A DNA stretch of 64,000 nt. Source: Gnetum montanum (taxonomy: Eukaryota > Streptophyta > Gnetopsida > Gnetales > Gnetaceae). Of the stretch, positions 1-9,436 are shown piece after piece. The notes under the pieces were generated by a model, which worked only from the letters and a program-made list of their open reading frames with translations, did no database searches and was not told where the DNA came from. The stretch lies in assembly GCA_015680685.1 (NCBI GenBank), contig MNCI01000577.1:174829-238828 (forward strand). Reading direction: 5' to 3'. Position 1 is the first letter of the stretch, and every line of letters starts with the position of its first letter. A program made the position numbers and the translations under genes.

Positions 1-1049
1 TGTGATTCGTGATTAGTACTATTCATTAAAATCATCTATTCTTGAATTCTAGGATTTGACTTGTCTATTAAAAATTCAAAGTGAAATATGCATTGGTCAA
101 TGGAATTTCATGATGAATGAATGAGAACATATTTTTCAAATTGAGTTCCTTTTTCACATGATCTATTGCACATCCATATATTAAAAATTGGTAAATACTA
201 CTTTCAAATTTTGCATTGAAGTCTTTGTAGATGATAAATGACACTAGATTAAGATTGGTATGGATAAGAAAGAACTTATTCTTCAAGCTTTCCTCAATTT
301 GGTTAATCATGTAGGTTAATTGACAAAGTCTAACATCTAGACATACTAATTTTGCAATTAAATGTGTGTTGATCACACATACACATCTTTTTTATAACTA
401 TATTTTAAATACAATTCCAAGGCTATGGGCTTCTCTAAAATCATGGTTGTTCTTTCTTCCCCATGACTTCAAGTTTTTGAATCTTGAAAATCATATCTTC
501 TAATCTCCATTCAAATCTTTATAACAATTTGAGCTTGGATTTTTTTATAAAAGATTGCATAACTTGTATGAATTGAAAGAAGAGCTACCCTAGACACGCT
601 TTGCTTATAAATACCTTTGTATTAAAATTTTTTCAAATTGGGTTGGAATTTGTATGAGAATTCCCATGGAAAAACATCTTGTAGGTACAAGACATCAACA
701 TTCAAGTCTTGTAATTTTGGCAAGATGCATAGATATTTGTACTTGTGCCAATCCAATGTCCAAGATGGACATAGTAGATGTTATCTTTCATTGGCTAAGA
801 ACATTCTAAGCACATCATATGTTGTGACTTTCATTCTTATTCTTGGATTCACTCTTGGGTCGATTCTCTTCACATGTATCATACATCTTGTGAAAATACA
901 TTTATTATTATACATGATATTTTGCTGCAATATTTGGTTCTAGCCTAAGTTGGTATACATCTTCATGATCATTTTGGTTCATCAACTAATTCTCAACTAA
1001 ATGATCAATTTGTTGGATCTATAATAACCAACTACATTACCTAAACTCT

Positions 1050-1632
1050 TAAATATGACATCCAATTACTAGATGTCATGGAAAACATCAAATATACATT
1101 ATATTAGACATTATGCCTAAGAAGACAATATACCAAACGTGAACTATATGTAATATTTGACATTATGCATGATGGAAATAACAGGAAAAATGCAAAAAGA
1201 GAAAGAAAAGAATGTTTTATTGATATGGAATGGAGTATCTAGATCATGCTTTGAGACTATTTCCTTAGGATTTTATTCCTTTAACATCTATCTCTTAGAG
1301 GCAATTTAGCACTTCCACTACGGTTAGGCCTATCACTAGCCAAAAGGAATGGCTAGTCCTCTTCATGTCCCCCTTCACCTGGCTCCTGTGACTTGCCTAT
1401 ACTAGCTCCACCACTCCATGCTAGTACAACCTCTAACCGTGGGTATAAATGCCTTAGGTCAAATCCCCAGAGGTCACCTCAAAAGACATGTCCATCATTA
1501 CAATGTGCCCTTTCAAGTCTCAATTACAACTACCATTTTGGGTCTTGTTGTAGTAACAATAATACTTGTTATGAAGAGGCACCATATTTGTTATGTAGTA
1601 GCACCATTTGGGAATGGGAACATTACATTAAT
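1050..1632. other. ~580-bp insertion present only in copy 1
   Basis: Copy 2 reads directly from the sequence matching 1049 to that matching 1633, so this block is an insertion in copy 1 or a deletion in copy 2. The borders share the tetramer TTAA, which occurs once at the mate's junction region. No terminal inverted repeats are evident. Part of the block (about 1490-1625) loosely resembles 6985-7120. The open frames at 1393-1674 look unlike protein and are not called. It could be a small DNA transposon or a retroposon fragment; its class is unresolved. Confidence 0.5.
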
Positions 1633-1923
1633 AATCTTTCTACCTTCCTTACACCAGTAACTTTGACAATGTAACTAATGACATACTAGGGATAAATGAC
1701 ATAAGACTATCTATTTATAAAGGTAGGCACCTAATCTTAAGGTTCAATATAACTAAAGAGGTTAGATTTTTTAGTTTCAAAAATTAAATTAGTAGGCATG
1801 ATTAATTAATCTAAGTTATGATCTTTTAAGGCATGGTTTAAGATATCACCTAATTATCATGTACTCAAATGATCAATCTAACCTCACCATTAAGTTTAGA
1901 AGATTAAAAAAATGTTTTAAATA

Positions 1924-2421
1924 ACTATTCATATGTTAGATATGGACATCATATACTGAAGTTATGTGAAATTGAGTCTTCAAGGGTCTTAAGGCATAGT
2001 TTTGATCCAAGGAGAAAAAACTAATTTTCATAGCTTCATGGGATAAATCTAACTTTCCCATTACATTTGAAAGATGAAAATTCATTGTAAAAAAAGTCTT
2101 CATTTGCCAAATTATGACTTCCAAAGTCCAAAAGTTTGGGCATAAAATTCAAAACTTCAAAAATGTTAAAAATGACTATTCATATGTTAGATACAAACAT
2201 CATATTCCCAAGTTATGCTAAATTGAGTCTTTGAGGATCTTGACATAGTTTTTAGGAAAGGAGTAAAAATTGATTTTTAGGGAACCATGGAGTCGATCTA
2301 ACTTTGCCATTACATTTGAAAGATCAAAATCTATTGGAAACACATCTTTGTTCATTAGAAAAGGCTTTCAAAATTAAAAGTTATGGCTTCTAAAGTACAA
2401 ATATTTCTTCACAAAAGTTGG
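1924..2421. repeat. Two tandem ~250-bp units
   Basis: Two successive units both start with CTATTCATATGTTAGATA and run through matching stretches around CATTACATTTGAAAGAT and a TTATGRCTTC-type stretch. The second unit starts near 2176. The same pair is present in copy 2 at 41337-41860, so the tandem doubling predates the duplication. It is non-coding. It lies next to a 5S rRNA-derived segment and may belong to the LTR of a short non-autonomous retroelement. Confidence 0.6.
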
Positions 2422-2491
2422 GACATTCCAAGAGCTTCTCAAGAGATAATCCATCCTAGGACTACTTTAGGATGAGCATGCTTAATTATGA
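2422..2491 (-). pseudogene. 5S rRNA-derived segment (3' half), degenerate
   Basis: On the minus strand this resembles the 3' half of plant 5S rRNA. It includes an altered box A region (plus-strand GCATGCTTAA), the GAGTAGTAC-like stretch, and the GGATGGGTGACC region seen here as plus-strand GATAATCCATCC. The mate at 41862-41932 matches the 5S consensus more closely, which supports the call. Only about 70 nt are present, so it is not a working 5S gene. 5S-derived sequence in plant repeats is known from Cassandra-type TRIM LTRs and from 5S-derived SINEs; which applies here is open. Confidence 0.6.
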
Positions 2492-2786
2492 CATTTTTAT
2501 CTAAATTATTCCCAACTTTTTAATTTAACTTATTTTTAAAATTTTTCAACTTATTTGTATTTAAATTTTTTTCTTCCTAAACACCATATTTAAATTTCAT
2601 GATTTCAACATCTTTTTTTAAGTTTTCATCAATTGATGAAAAATTTGAAATTTCCTATCAATTGACAAAAAAAAATTCATCTTTTAGATTAGCTAGAGGA
2701 GCTAGGATCTTGTGGTACTAATAGTCATTTAAGAAGGAAGGATCATATGATAGTGATGTCGATGATCGCTGAAGAAGGTAATATCT

Positions 2787-3207
2787 TGTAGGGACACCTC
2801 TTCCGATTCCCTTATTCTACCCTATATTCTATGTATTTTTGAGTTGATTTTTTTTGGGGATTATTCTTAGATGTTTTGGCATGTTTCAAGGTTTTTTGGC
2901 TCATTTTGATGAGTTTAGGGGATTCCAGGGTCTATGGGGACTTTTTCAAAGGCATCCAGAAGCTTTCGGCATCAAAACAAGCATTATTATGTTTGGTACC
3001 TTCAAGATAAACGTCTCTCCAAAAATATAGACATCTTTCTAGAGAGTCTCCCTTAAAATAAAGATGCCTCAAGTCCATAGAAAACATCTATGAAAAATAG
3101 TAGATGTCTCTCCCATGAGTAGGGCTTTCACAAGAGACATCTACATAGCTAAAGAAAACCCAGATGCATGGGGAAACTTCTAAAAATGCCATTCCAATTT
3201 GGAAAAT
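2787..3207 (+). repeat. Partial 5' LTR of element F
   Basis: It starts TGTAGGGACACCTCTTC and aligns with the first ~410 bp of the 3' LTR at 5991. The match ends near 3207, before the TATA region, so R, U5 and any primer-binding site are missing and the LTR runs almost straight into the gag start. It contains several AGACATCT/AGATGTCT motifs (2995-3145), which are also clustered in the other two F LTRs. Confidence 0.8.
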
Positions 3208-3292
3208 ATCTTGATGCTTTATTTGAATGAAACAAATATTGTTGTGGATATTTGTGTATTTTCTTTTGGATATCATTCTTGTTGCTTTAGGT

Positions 3293-4570
3293 ATGGATCC
3301 AAAGAAGAAGAAATATCAAGAGCTTTGACAAGAGCTTCAAGAGTTTAAGGACTCATTTAAAGCTTTTGTTGCTGAAATGCAAGAAGTTCATCCCAAAGAA
3401 AAGGACCACAAGCACCATGATTTTGCAGAAACTTCAAAAAGGGATATGGAGAAATTCAATACTAACATGAGAAATATTTTGAGGAGAATTGATAGAATAT
3501 CTTCTAGCCATCAAGAAGGAAAGGAATATGAAGGATCTAATGAAGTAGAGATTAATGTGAAAGGGAGTTCTCAAGTATCTCTTATTAAGCAAAGGAGTGC
3601 TCAATACTCAAGGGTTTCAAGGAAGGAAACCAAGAGATCTTCAAAGTACAAGATGGTGTATGCTGTTGATCAAGGAGAGTTTCTACCTTGTAAGTCATGG
3701 GAGGTGAAGGATCAAAGCCAAGAGAGTGGCAATGATCAAGAGACTCCTTCAAGGAGGAGCAAGGATAGCACTAGAAGGTATGATAGTCATTCTTTTTTCA
3801 GTTGTTATACACCTTGTGGTAAGGGAAAGGAGATTCTCTAAGTCAAGTTGATATTATCTCATGGGAGAGAGATTAGTATTCTACCTAAGACATGTGGAAG
3901 AATAATTGATTTAATTATGTTTTTGATGAAACTAATGTTAAAACTATGGGGGAGAGTTTACCTTTTGAGTTGGTACTACCAAAGTGGGATGAAGAGCTTG
4001 TTGATGATTCCTTTGAAGAGGAGAAGCCATTGGAATTGGGAACTCTTATTTGAAATCTTGAACCTTCAAGCTTTGATGAGATTGGACAGCCACATATTGA
4101 AGATAAAGTTGAAAAAAAGATAGATGGGAGAAGCCATGAAGAGGTAAATAAGAGTAAGCTTGACCTTTTTGATGGTAGTAATGTCTCTCATGTTGAACCT
4201 AGTGTGATGGATGCTAGTTTTACACTTCATCTTAGTAGTGGTTTATTCAATGGTAATGATGAGCATCATGATCATTGTGGTGATCGTGATGGGAACAAGA
4301 GTCATGTTATGACTTTTGATGTCATTGTTAGTGAGAGAAAGACTAATAATGATAAATTATTTGATGATGATGGCTATTGGGATAGTCATTCTGAAAAGGT
4401 CAATTATTGATGTAGGTGAAGATATTGACAATGATATAATTTCCTAGAATTTGGAAATGTTTGCTATTGATTATAGCAATGATAAATTTGTGAAGTGTGT
4501 TGATGGATTTGACTGTCTTGGCTGTAAAATGGAAGCACAACATGAAGGAAATCTACATGGTGGTAATTAA
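3293..4570 (+). pseudogene. Gag-like ORF of element F (coiled coil fused to acidic domain; gag core absent)
   Basis: The start ATG at 3293 begins MDPKKKKYQEL, like the MPPKKK start of the A gag. A lysine/glutamate-rich, helix-prone N-terminus follows, with a stop after residue 11. It then jumps at about 3530 (EGSNEVEIN) to the region that in element A lies downstream of the zinc knuckle, so the gag core and CCHC knuckle are missing. Next come STRRYDSHSF and PCGKGKEI, then the acidic block ESLPFELVLPKWDEELVDD (3955-4015). A D/H/N-rich stretch and a CVDGFDCLGCKME-like end near 4530 follow. A frame change near 3841 and stops at 3911 and 4052 break it. Element H shares the same gag-core junction. 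The role of the acidic domain is unknown. Confidence 0.7.
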
Positions 4571-4607
4571 AGGAAGCTAACTGGTAGTCTTTCAAATGGT
4601 GTAGGGG

Positions 4608-5628
4608 TGTTAGACCTTGATAGATCCCAATAGAATCCAATCCACAACTTCCAAGAAAATATAGCTTAGAAAAGAAGAAAAATATAATAAAATAGAGAAA
4701 ATCTTCCTTATATTAAGAAAATTCTCAAAATATATAGAAATACACCAAAGATGATGAGCCAAGCATAACTCACAACTCTCACAAGGATCTTAGAGGCCAC
4801 ACTTGTCCCCTCTTAATCCTCAACTACTCACAATGGAGCCCAAGCTTAAGATAAGACACTCATAAGAGATTCTCCTAACCTGTCTCAAGTGTTCTCACTT
4901 GCCTTTCACTCAACTTCTTTGAACAAGCTCTCTTCCCTCAAGAGATATCTCTTTTGCCCTCTGTTTGGATGTTTTTCCTTCAACGTTTGCACTTTGGCCC
5001 TTGGCACTGTAGCACTTGGCACTATAGCACTTGGCATTGTGGCACTTACAATGCTAAATTACATCTGTATTTATAAGCAACAAAAAGGTAAAAACCATAG
5101 AAACCTTTCCTAAACTCAAGTTAAGGTTCTTTAGATGTTTTCCAAGTCTTCTCACCTTGTCCTCGGCTATTTCCATCTTGCTTTGATTGTTGTCATCTTG
5201 ATTTGAATATTTTTCAAATTGGAACAATGTCTTCAAAAGTTTTCTCATGCATTGGGGTCATCTTTGGCTTTGCTAGGATGTCTACCATGAAAGCCCTACT
5301 TTTGCAAGAGACATCTATTGTTCTTAGTAGACGTCTACTCCTCAAGGAAGACACATTTGGGAAGACATCTATGGAAAGACATCTATCTTTCTAAAGAGAT
5401 GTCTCTTCTGAAGATGTCAAAAATAAAAGTGCTCCTTTTGATGTCAAAAGCCTCCAAATGCCTTTCAATAAGTCCCCATAGACTCTGGAACCTCCTAAAC
5501 TCATCAAAATAAGCCAAAAACACCTACAAACATGCCAAAACATCCAAGACCCATCCCCAACAAAATTAACACAAAAAGACACATAGTATGTAGGGTAGAA
5601 AAATAGGATTGGAAGAGGTACTCCTACA
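4608..5628 (-). repeat. Complete LTR in inverted orientation inside element F
   Basis: The reverse complement of this 1021-bp block aligns end to end with the 3' LTR at 5991-6972. It reads TGTTAGACC at the left and CTCCTACA at the right, the complements of the LTR ends. A TATA-like stretch (TATTTATAAG, 5069-5078) and the AGACATCT cluster (5275-5420) are conserved. No target duplication is visible (AGGGG versus CCACC). It could be a solo LTR or the product of an inversion. With the 3' LTR it forms ~1-kb inverted arms around a ~360-bp centre. Confidence 0.85.
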
Positions 5629-5639
5629 CCACCAAACAC

Positions 5640-5942
5640 CAAGATGAAAAAGGTGAAAAAGAGGAAAAAGAAGAGAAGAAAGGATGTTGAATTAAGAAAG
5701 CCTAATCCTTTTTATTTTTCTTATTCTTTATTTGTTACAGGTTTGATCATCATGGGGATGCAAGGGAAGCCTTCCAAGGACATGATCAAATGAAGGAAGC
5801 ATGGTGGGGCATGAGGACAAGCCCCCATGATCAAGGGAAGCTCAAAACCAAAACCTTCAATGATATTTATTATCATGTTTGTAATGAATTGAGTCATGAT
5901 TATTGTGATGGCCTTAAGTCATGGGGGCATGGTGCTTTTTAG
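5640..5942 (+). pseudogene. C-terminal tail of the gag-like polyprotein (element F)
   Basis: A lysine/arginine-rich stretch (KKRKKKRRKDV) leads to a tail with readable blocks GDAREAFQGHDQMKEAWW, SPHDQGKLKTKTFND and DGLKSWGHGAF, then a stop at 5940-5942. The same tail occurs in A (31535-31850, minus) and A' (46924-47200, minus), always ending just before the LTR. In F it is cut off from its upstream part by the inverted LTR. Conservation of the same reading in three copies supports past protein-level selection. No function can be assigned; a basic then aromatic tail could bind nucleic acid, which is only a guess. Confidence 0.7.
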
Positions 5943-5990
5943 CTTGTGAAAGGTCATGAAGCATGAAATTTTTAACTGTGGAAGAGCTAG

Positions 5991-6972
5991 GGTAGGGACA
6001 CCTCTTCTAATCCCCTTATTCTACCCTACATTCTATGTGTCTTTTTTATTTGATTTTGTTGGGGATGATTATTGGATGTTGTCATGTGTTTTTTGCTCAT
6101 TTTGATGAGTTTAGGGGTTTTCAAGATCTATGGGAACTTGTTTGGAGTTATCCGAAGGCTTTTATCATCAAAATAATCATTTTTCTTTTTGGCACCTTCA
6201 GGATAGACATCTCTCAAAAAAGATAGACATCTTTCTAGAGAGTCTCCCTTGAAGTAAATAGACCTTGACTCCATAGAAGACATCTATCAAAAATAGTACA
6301 TGCCTCTCCCATGAGTAGGGCTTTAATAGGAGACATCTAAATGTAGCCAGAGATGACCTAGACACATGGGAAAACTTCTAAAAATACTGTTCCAATTCAA
6401 GAAACAGCCAAAGCAAGATGGAAACAACCAAGAAGAAGGTAAGAAGCCCTGGGAAACATTTAAAGAACCTCAAGTTGAGTTGAGGAAAGGTTTCTATGGC
6501 TTTTACCTTTTGGTTGCTTATAAATATTGATATAATTCACAATTGTTAGTGCCATAGTGCCAAGGACCGAAGTGCCAAAGACCAAAGTGAAAACACCTAA
6601 GGCCAAACATCCCAATAGAAGGAAAGATAGAAAGCTCTTGAGGGAAGAGAACTTGTGTAAGGAAGTTGAGTGAGAGGCAAGGGAGAATACTTAAGAAAGG
6701 TTAGGAGAGTTTCTCATAAGTGTTTTGGCTTGAGCTTGGGCTCCCTTGTGAGCAATTGAGGATTAAGAGAGGATAAGTGTGACCACTAAGATCCTTGGGA
6801 TAGTTGTAAGTTAAGGTTGGCTCTTCATCTTTGATGTATTTTCTATGTATTTTGAGAATTATCTTAATATAAGAGAGATTTTCTCTATTTTATTACATTA
6901 TTCTTATTTTATAAGCTATATCTACTTGGAAGTTGTGGATTGGGTCCTATTGGGATATATTGAGGTGCAACA
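5991..6972 (+). repeat. 3' LTR of element F
   Basis: This ~980-bp LTR begins GTAGGGACACCTCTTC and ends GTGCAACA. A TATA-like CTTATAAATATTG lies at 6517-6530. Several AGACATCT-type motifs (6205-6340) sit upstream of it, in the expected enhancer position. The open frames at 6035-6226 and 6845-7039 fall inside it and are not genes. The inverted LTR at 4608-5628 is its full-length mate. Confidence 0.85.
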
Positions 6973-7440
6973 TCTCCCACCTCCCCCCTCCCCCCACTAT
7001 ACCAAACATTTATGTTATTACAACATGCACTTTCATTAAAGATGTTATTATAATAATTACATCATCATGTTACAAAGTAACACTATCCTATATATGAAAT
7101 GATACCATTTAGAAATGGGGGTATAATAAACTAAACCAACATCCACCCTGCCCCCTCACTCCTAACCCTCTCAAAAGTAGTTATTCATCCATGAATAGGT
7201 TTTTCTTAAGGATCCTTGCCTATGATTTAATGATTTAATATCTCCTTTATAATGAGGTTGCATATTAAAGTTTTGTTGCTTATTATACAAAGAAAAGATA
7301 AGTAAGAAAAAAATACCTAAGGAAAATACATTTATCAAGTTAATAACATGCACCAATGTTTAGGTAATGACAAGTAAATTGAAGATCTACCAACCACGAA
7401 ATACTCGTTCTAACCTGGGTAGCATTAGGTGCAACTCATA
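6973..7440. other. Unassigned AT-rich stretch between elements F and E
   Basis: No coding frame or RNA gene is supported. A C-rich run lies at 6974-7000. About 7355-7440 shares ~80 bp (around GATCTACCAACCA and AACTCATATCT) with 39515-39600. 6985-7120 loosely resembles 1490-1625, so this is probably old repeat debris. The expected flank of element F, as judged from copy 2 of the duplication, is not found here, so the right end of F lies next to foreign DNA. Confidence 0.4.
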
Positions 7441-9436
7441 TCTCTAGTTTTTTCTATTTTTTATTTTACACCTTTTTGATTCTAGAATGTTTTCCTATTT
7501 TACCCCATCATTAGTACATTTAAAATTGTCTTGAATATTATACACTTTGTTATATATTTTACCTTATTTTAGTGTCATTTTCTAATTTCTATTAATAAAT
7601 GTGCTTTATGCCAATAGGACATAGTGGTGTTGTACATGTTGCTAATGGTGGTTTGTGCTTAATGTTTTCTTTGCTAATGTCTTGTTTCTATTTTTTAATT
7701 TTTGGTACCGATGACTAAGGCATGGTTTCTATTTCATGGAACAAGTACTGAATCCACGTCATCCACCCATCCACAAACTCTATGGTTTTTCTTATTTTGG
7801 AAATATGAGATCCCTTCCATTAAATGAACTTTTAATAAATTTGAGACCTTGGTGATTTCCAAAATTAGGAAGGATTCCAAGGTTTGCATAGGGTGTGACT
7901 TTAAGGGGACTTAATACTCTTTGTACTCTTCTACTTACTTGGTTGCATGAGTGTTTTCATAGACATCTTACGATTCCATGTCAACCAATAATAGGAAGTG
8001 AATAACTCATTGCATGGTGTGATTCCAATCTAAAAATAATAACAAACAAGAAAAGAAAAAAAATATAAAAATGGTGAAAATTTAAAGCACATCCCTTAGA
8101 CACATAGTAGGCTACAAGCACTAGTTATGGGACTAGAAAGACATATTACCCATGCCTGAAGGTCCCCTCTAACTAAGGCCTTCTATCACCTCCTACTTAT
8201 CATTTCTTCTCTTTAAGGAATGGTGGTTGTTCTATGGGAGCACTCTTATGTCTTAAGGGGATGGATCAGTCTTGGAGTGGTGATGCAAAGTCACTACAAG
8301 TAGTTGGTTTTGGTCTGGACCAAGGATGAATCTTCTTAGGTTATTTAAACTCAAATCCATAAGGGACTTCGTATGAACTCAATTCAAAATTCCATTTCAC
8401 ATTCTCCATCATCCATCCATGCTGTCCATAACTCACCTCATTGTCAGTGTCCATGTTCTTGTTTGGTGTTTCTGTCTAACATAATTGAACTTTTTGGTAT
8501 AATCTTCTTAGTTTTGGTCCTTAACTTTCATAAATCATTAATCATCTATGGGACCCATAGACTTCCTAGGTTGAGGTTATGCAAGGAAAACCAGGGCATG
8601 TGCCTACTATGGTAAGGACACACTTACATATCTCCTATTTAGGATCATTAAGCACCTTATCCTTAGGTATTTTTGCAATTACTATCTTTTGTGTAGCCAT
8701 CTTCTACAACCATGTGCTCCTTTAAGTATTTTTTGATTTCACATATTTTCCATCAAATTTTTGAATTTTTGAGATTTCAAAGATCCTCTTCAATGATTTC
8801 ATCATATTTTTGGCTTTTTTGGAACTCCATACACTTCAAATTAATTCAATAATTCTTTGTATTTTTTCAAATATTCAACTTTGAAATTTCTTTTTATGGA
8901 CCCCATAAATAGGGTACTATTGATGGAGCCCATGTGTATATGAGGCCTAGTATATGTGGCCTTGTTGATGCAACATAAAAATACTATACATATGCATGAC
9001 CCCCCTTTGAAATTTTCACCTTTGCTTTCGAACATCTAAGGAGTTTTTGTAGTTTTCAAAGGCTATAATCTTCTAGAGCACATACCTTCCTAATTGTTTG
9101 TTTGAATCACTTTTTTCTTCAACCCTGTAGCTCTCAAAGGTAAGCTCTTAGTTGTGGGGGCCACAAATATGTCATTTTTTCACAAGAAATTTTTTGACAT
9201 TTTTTTCTAACTCCCAAAAAGTTTTAACTAAGAAATCAACATTAAAACACCAAATTATGAAAATTAAACCTTTCTAAAGAGATCCGATGACACTAATAAT
9301 AAAAATTAATTAATAAAAAAAATAAATTTGATATGATCCAACCATATCCAAGTGTAACTAATTAATGAGATAATGTATTCAATTATTCTAAGTTACACAT
9401 TACATCTACTAATCCATGGATGTGTTGTGACCATAG
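7441..9436 (+). other. Integrase-to-ORF3 spacer of element E
   Basis: It is non-coding and matches the same region of element C (58260-59930), with shared blocks at 7740-7800, 8110-8220 and 8520-8600. It carries a palindromic site CTATGGGACCCATAG at about 8548-8562. A cluster of CATATGTG/TATATG-type motifs and a TATA-like stretch lie at 8895-8990. An internal purine tract (TTAGTTGTGGGGGCC) lies at 9149-9163. Equivalent features in element B are at 20239, 19833-19936 and 19657-19680. The short open frames at 8373-8615 and 8841-9035 are not conserved. Confidence 0.6.

Larger units (their letters stand above)
1..2786 (+). repeat. Direct duplication, copy 1 (mate at about 39963-42235)
   Basis: This stretch aligns in the same orientation with 39963-42235 over nearly its whole length, at roughly 85-90% by eye. 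Matching landmarks are the first 60 bases (mate at 39970), the block near 640-960 (mate 40640-40990), the tandem repeat at 1924-2421 (mate 41337-41860) and the segment near 2690-2786 (mate 42125-42230). No credible gene is present; the short open frames at 68-376 and 638-943 have mates that break differently in copy 2. The left edge is the window edge, so the unit may be longer. Its right edge is where element F begins. Confidence 0.8.
2787..6972 (+). mobile_element. Element F: rearranged gag-only LTR retrotransposon
   Basis: In order: a partial 5' LTR (2787-3207), gag-like coding remains (3293-4570), a complete LTR in reverse orientation (4608-5628), the coding tail (5640-5942) and a complete 3' LTR (5991-6972). 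LTRs begin TGTAGGGACACC (5991 copy slightly altered) and end AACA. No reverse transcriptase or integrase motif is visible. No 5-bp target duplication was found at 2782-2786 versus 6973-6977, so an end has been lost or several insertions are fused. Element H (61143) is the closest relative. Confidence 0.75.

Noticed and set aside
68-376. 102-codon minus-strand frame with a mate at 40052-40285
   Set aside because: Conserved only because the whole region is duplicated. No domain, and no excess conservation over the flanks.
2787-6977. Target duplication for element F
   Set aside because: TATCT on the left and TCTCC on the right do not match. The shared ATCT would require LTR ends that disagree with the other copies.
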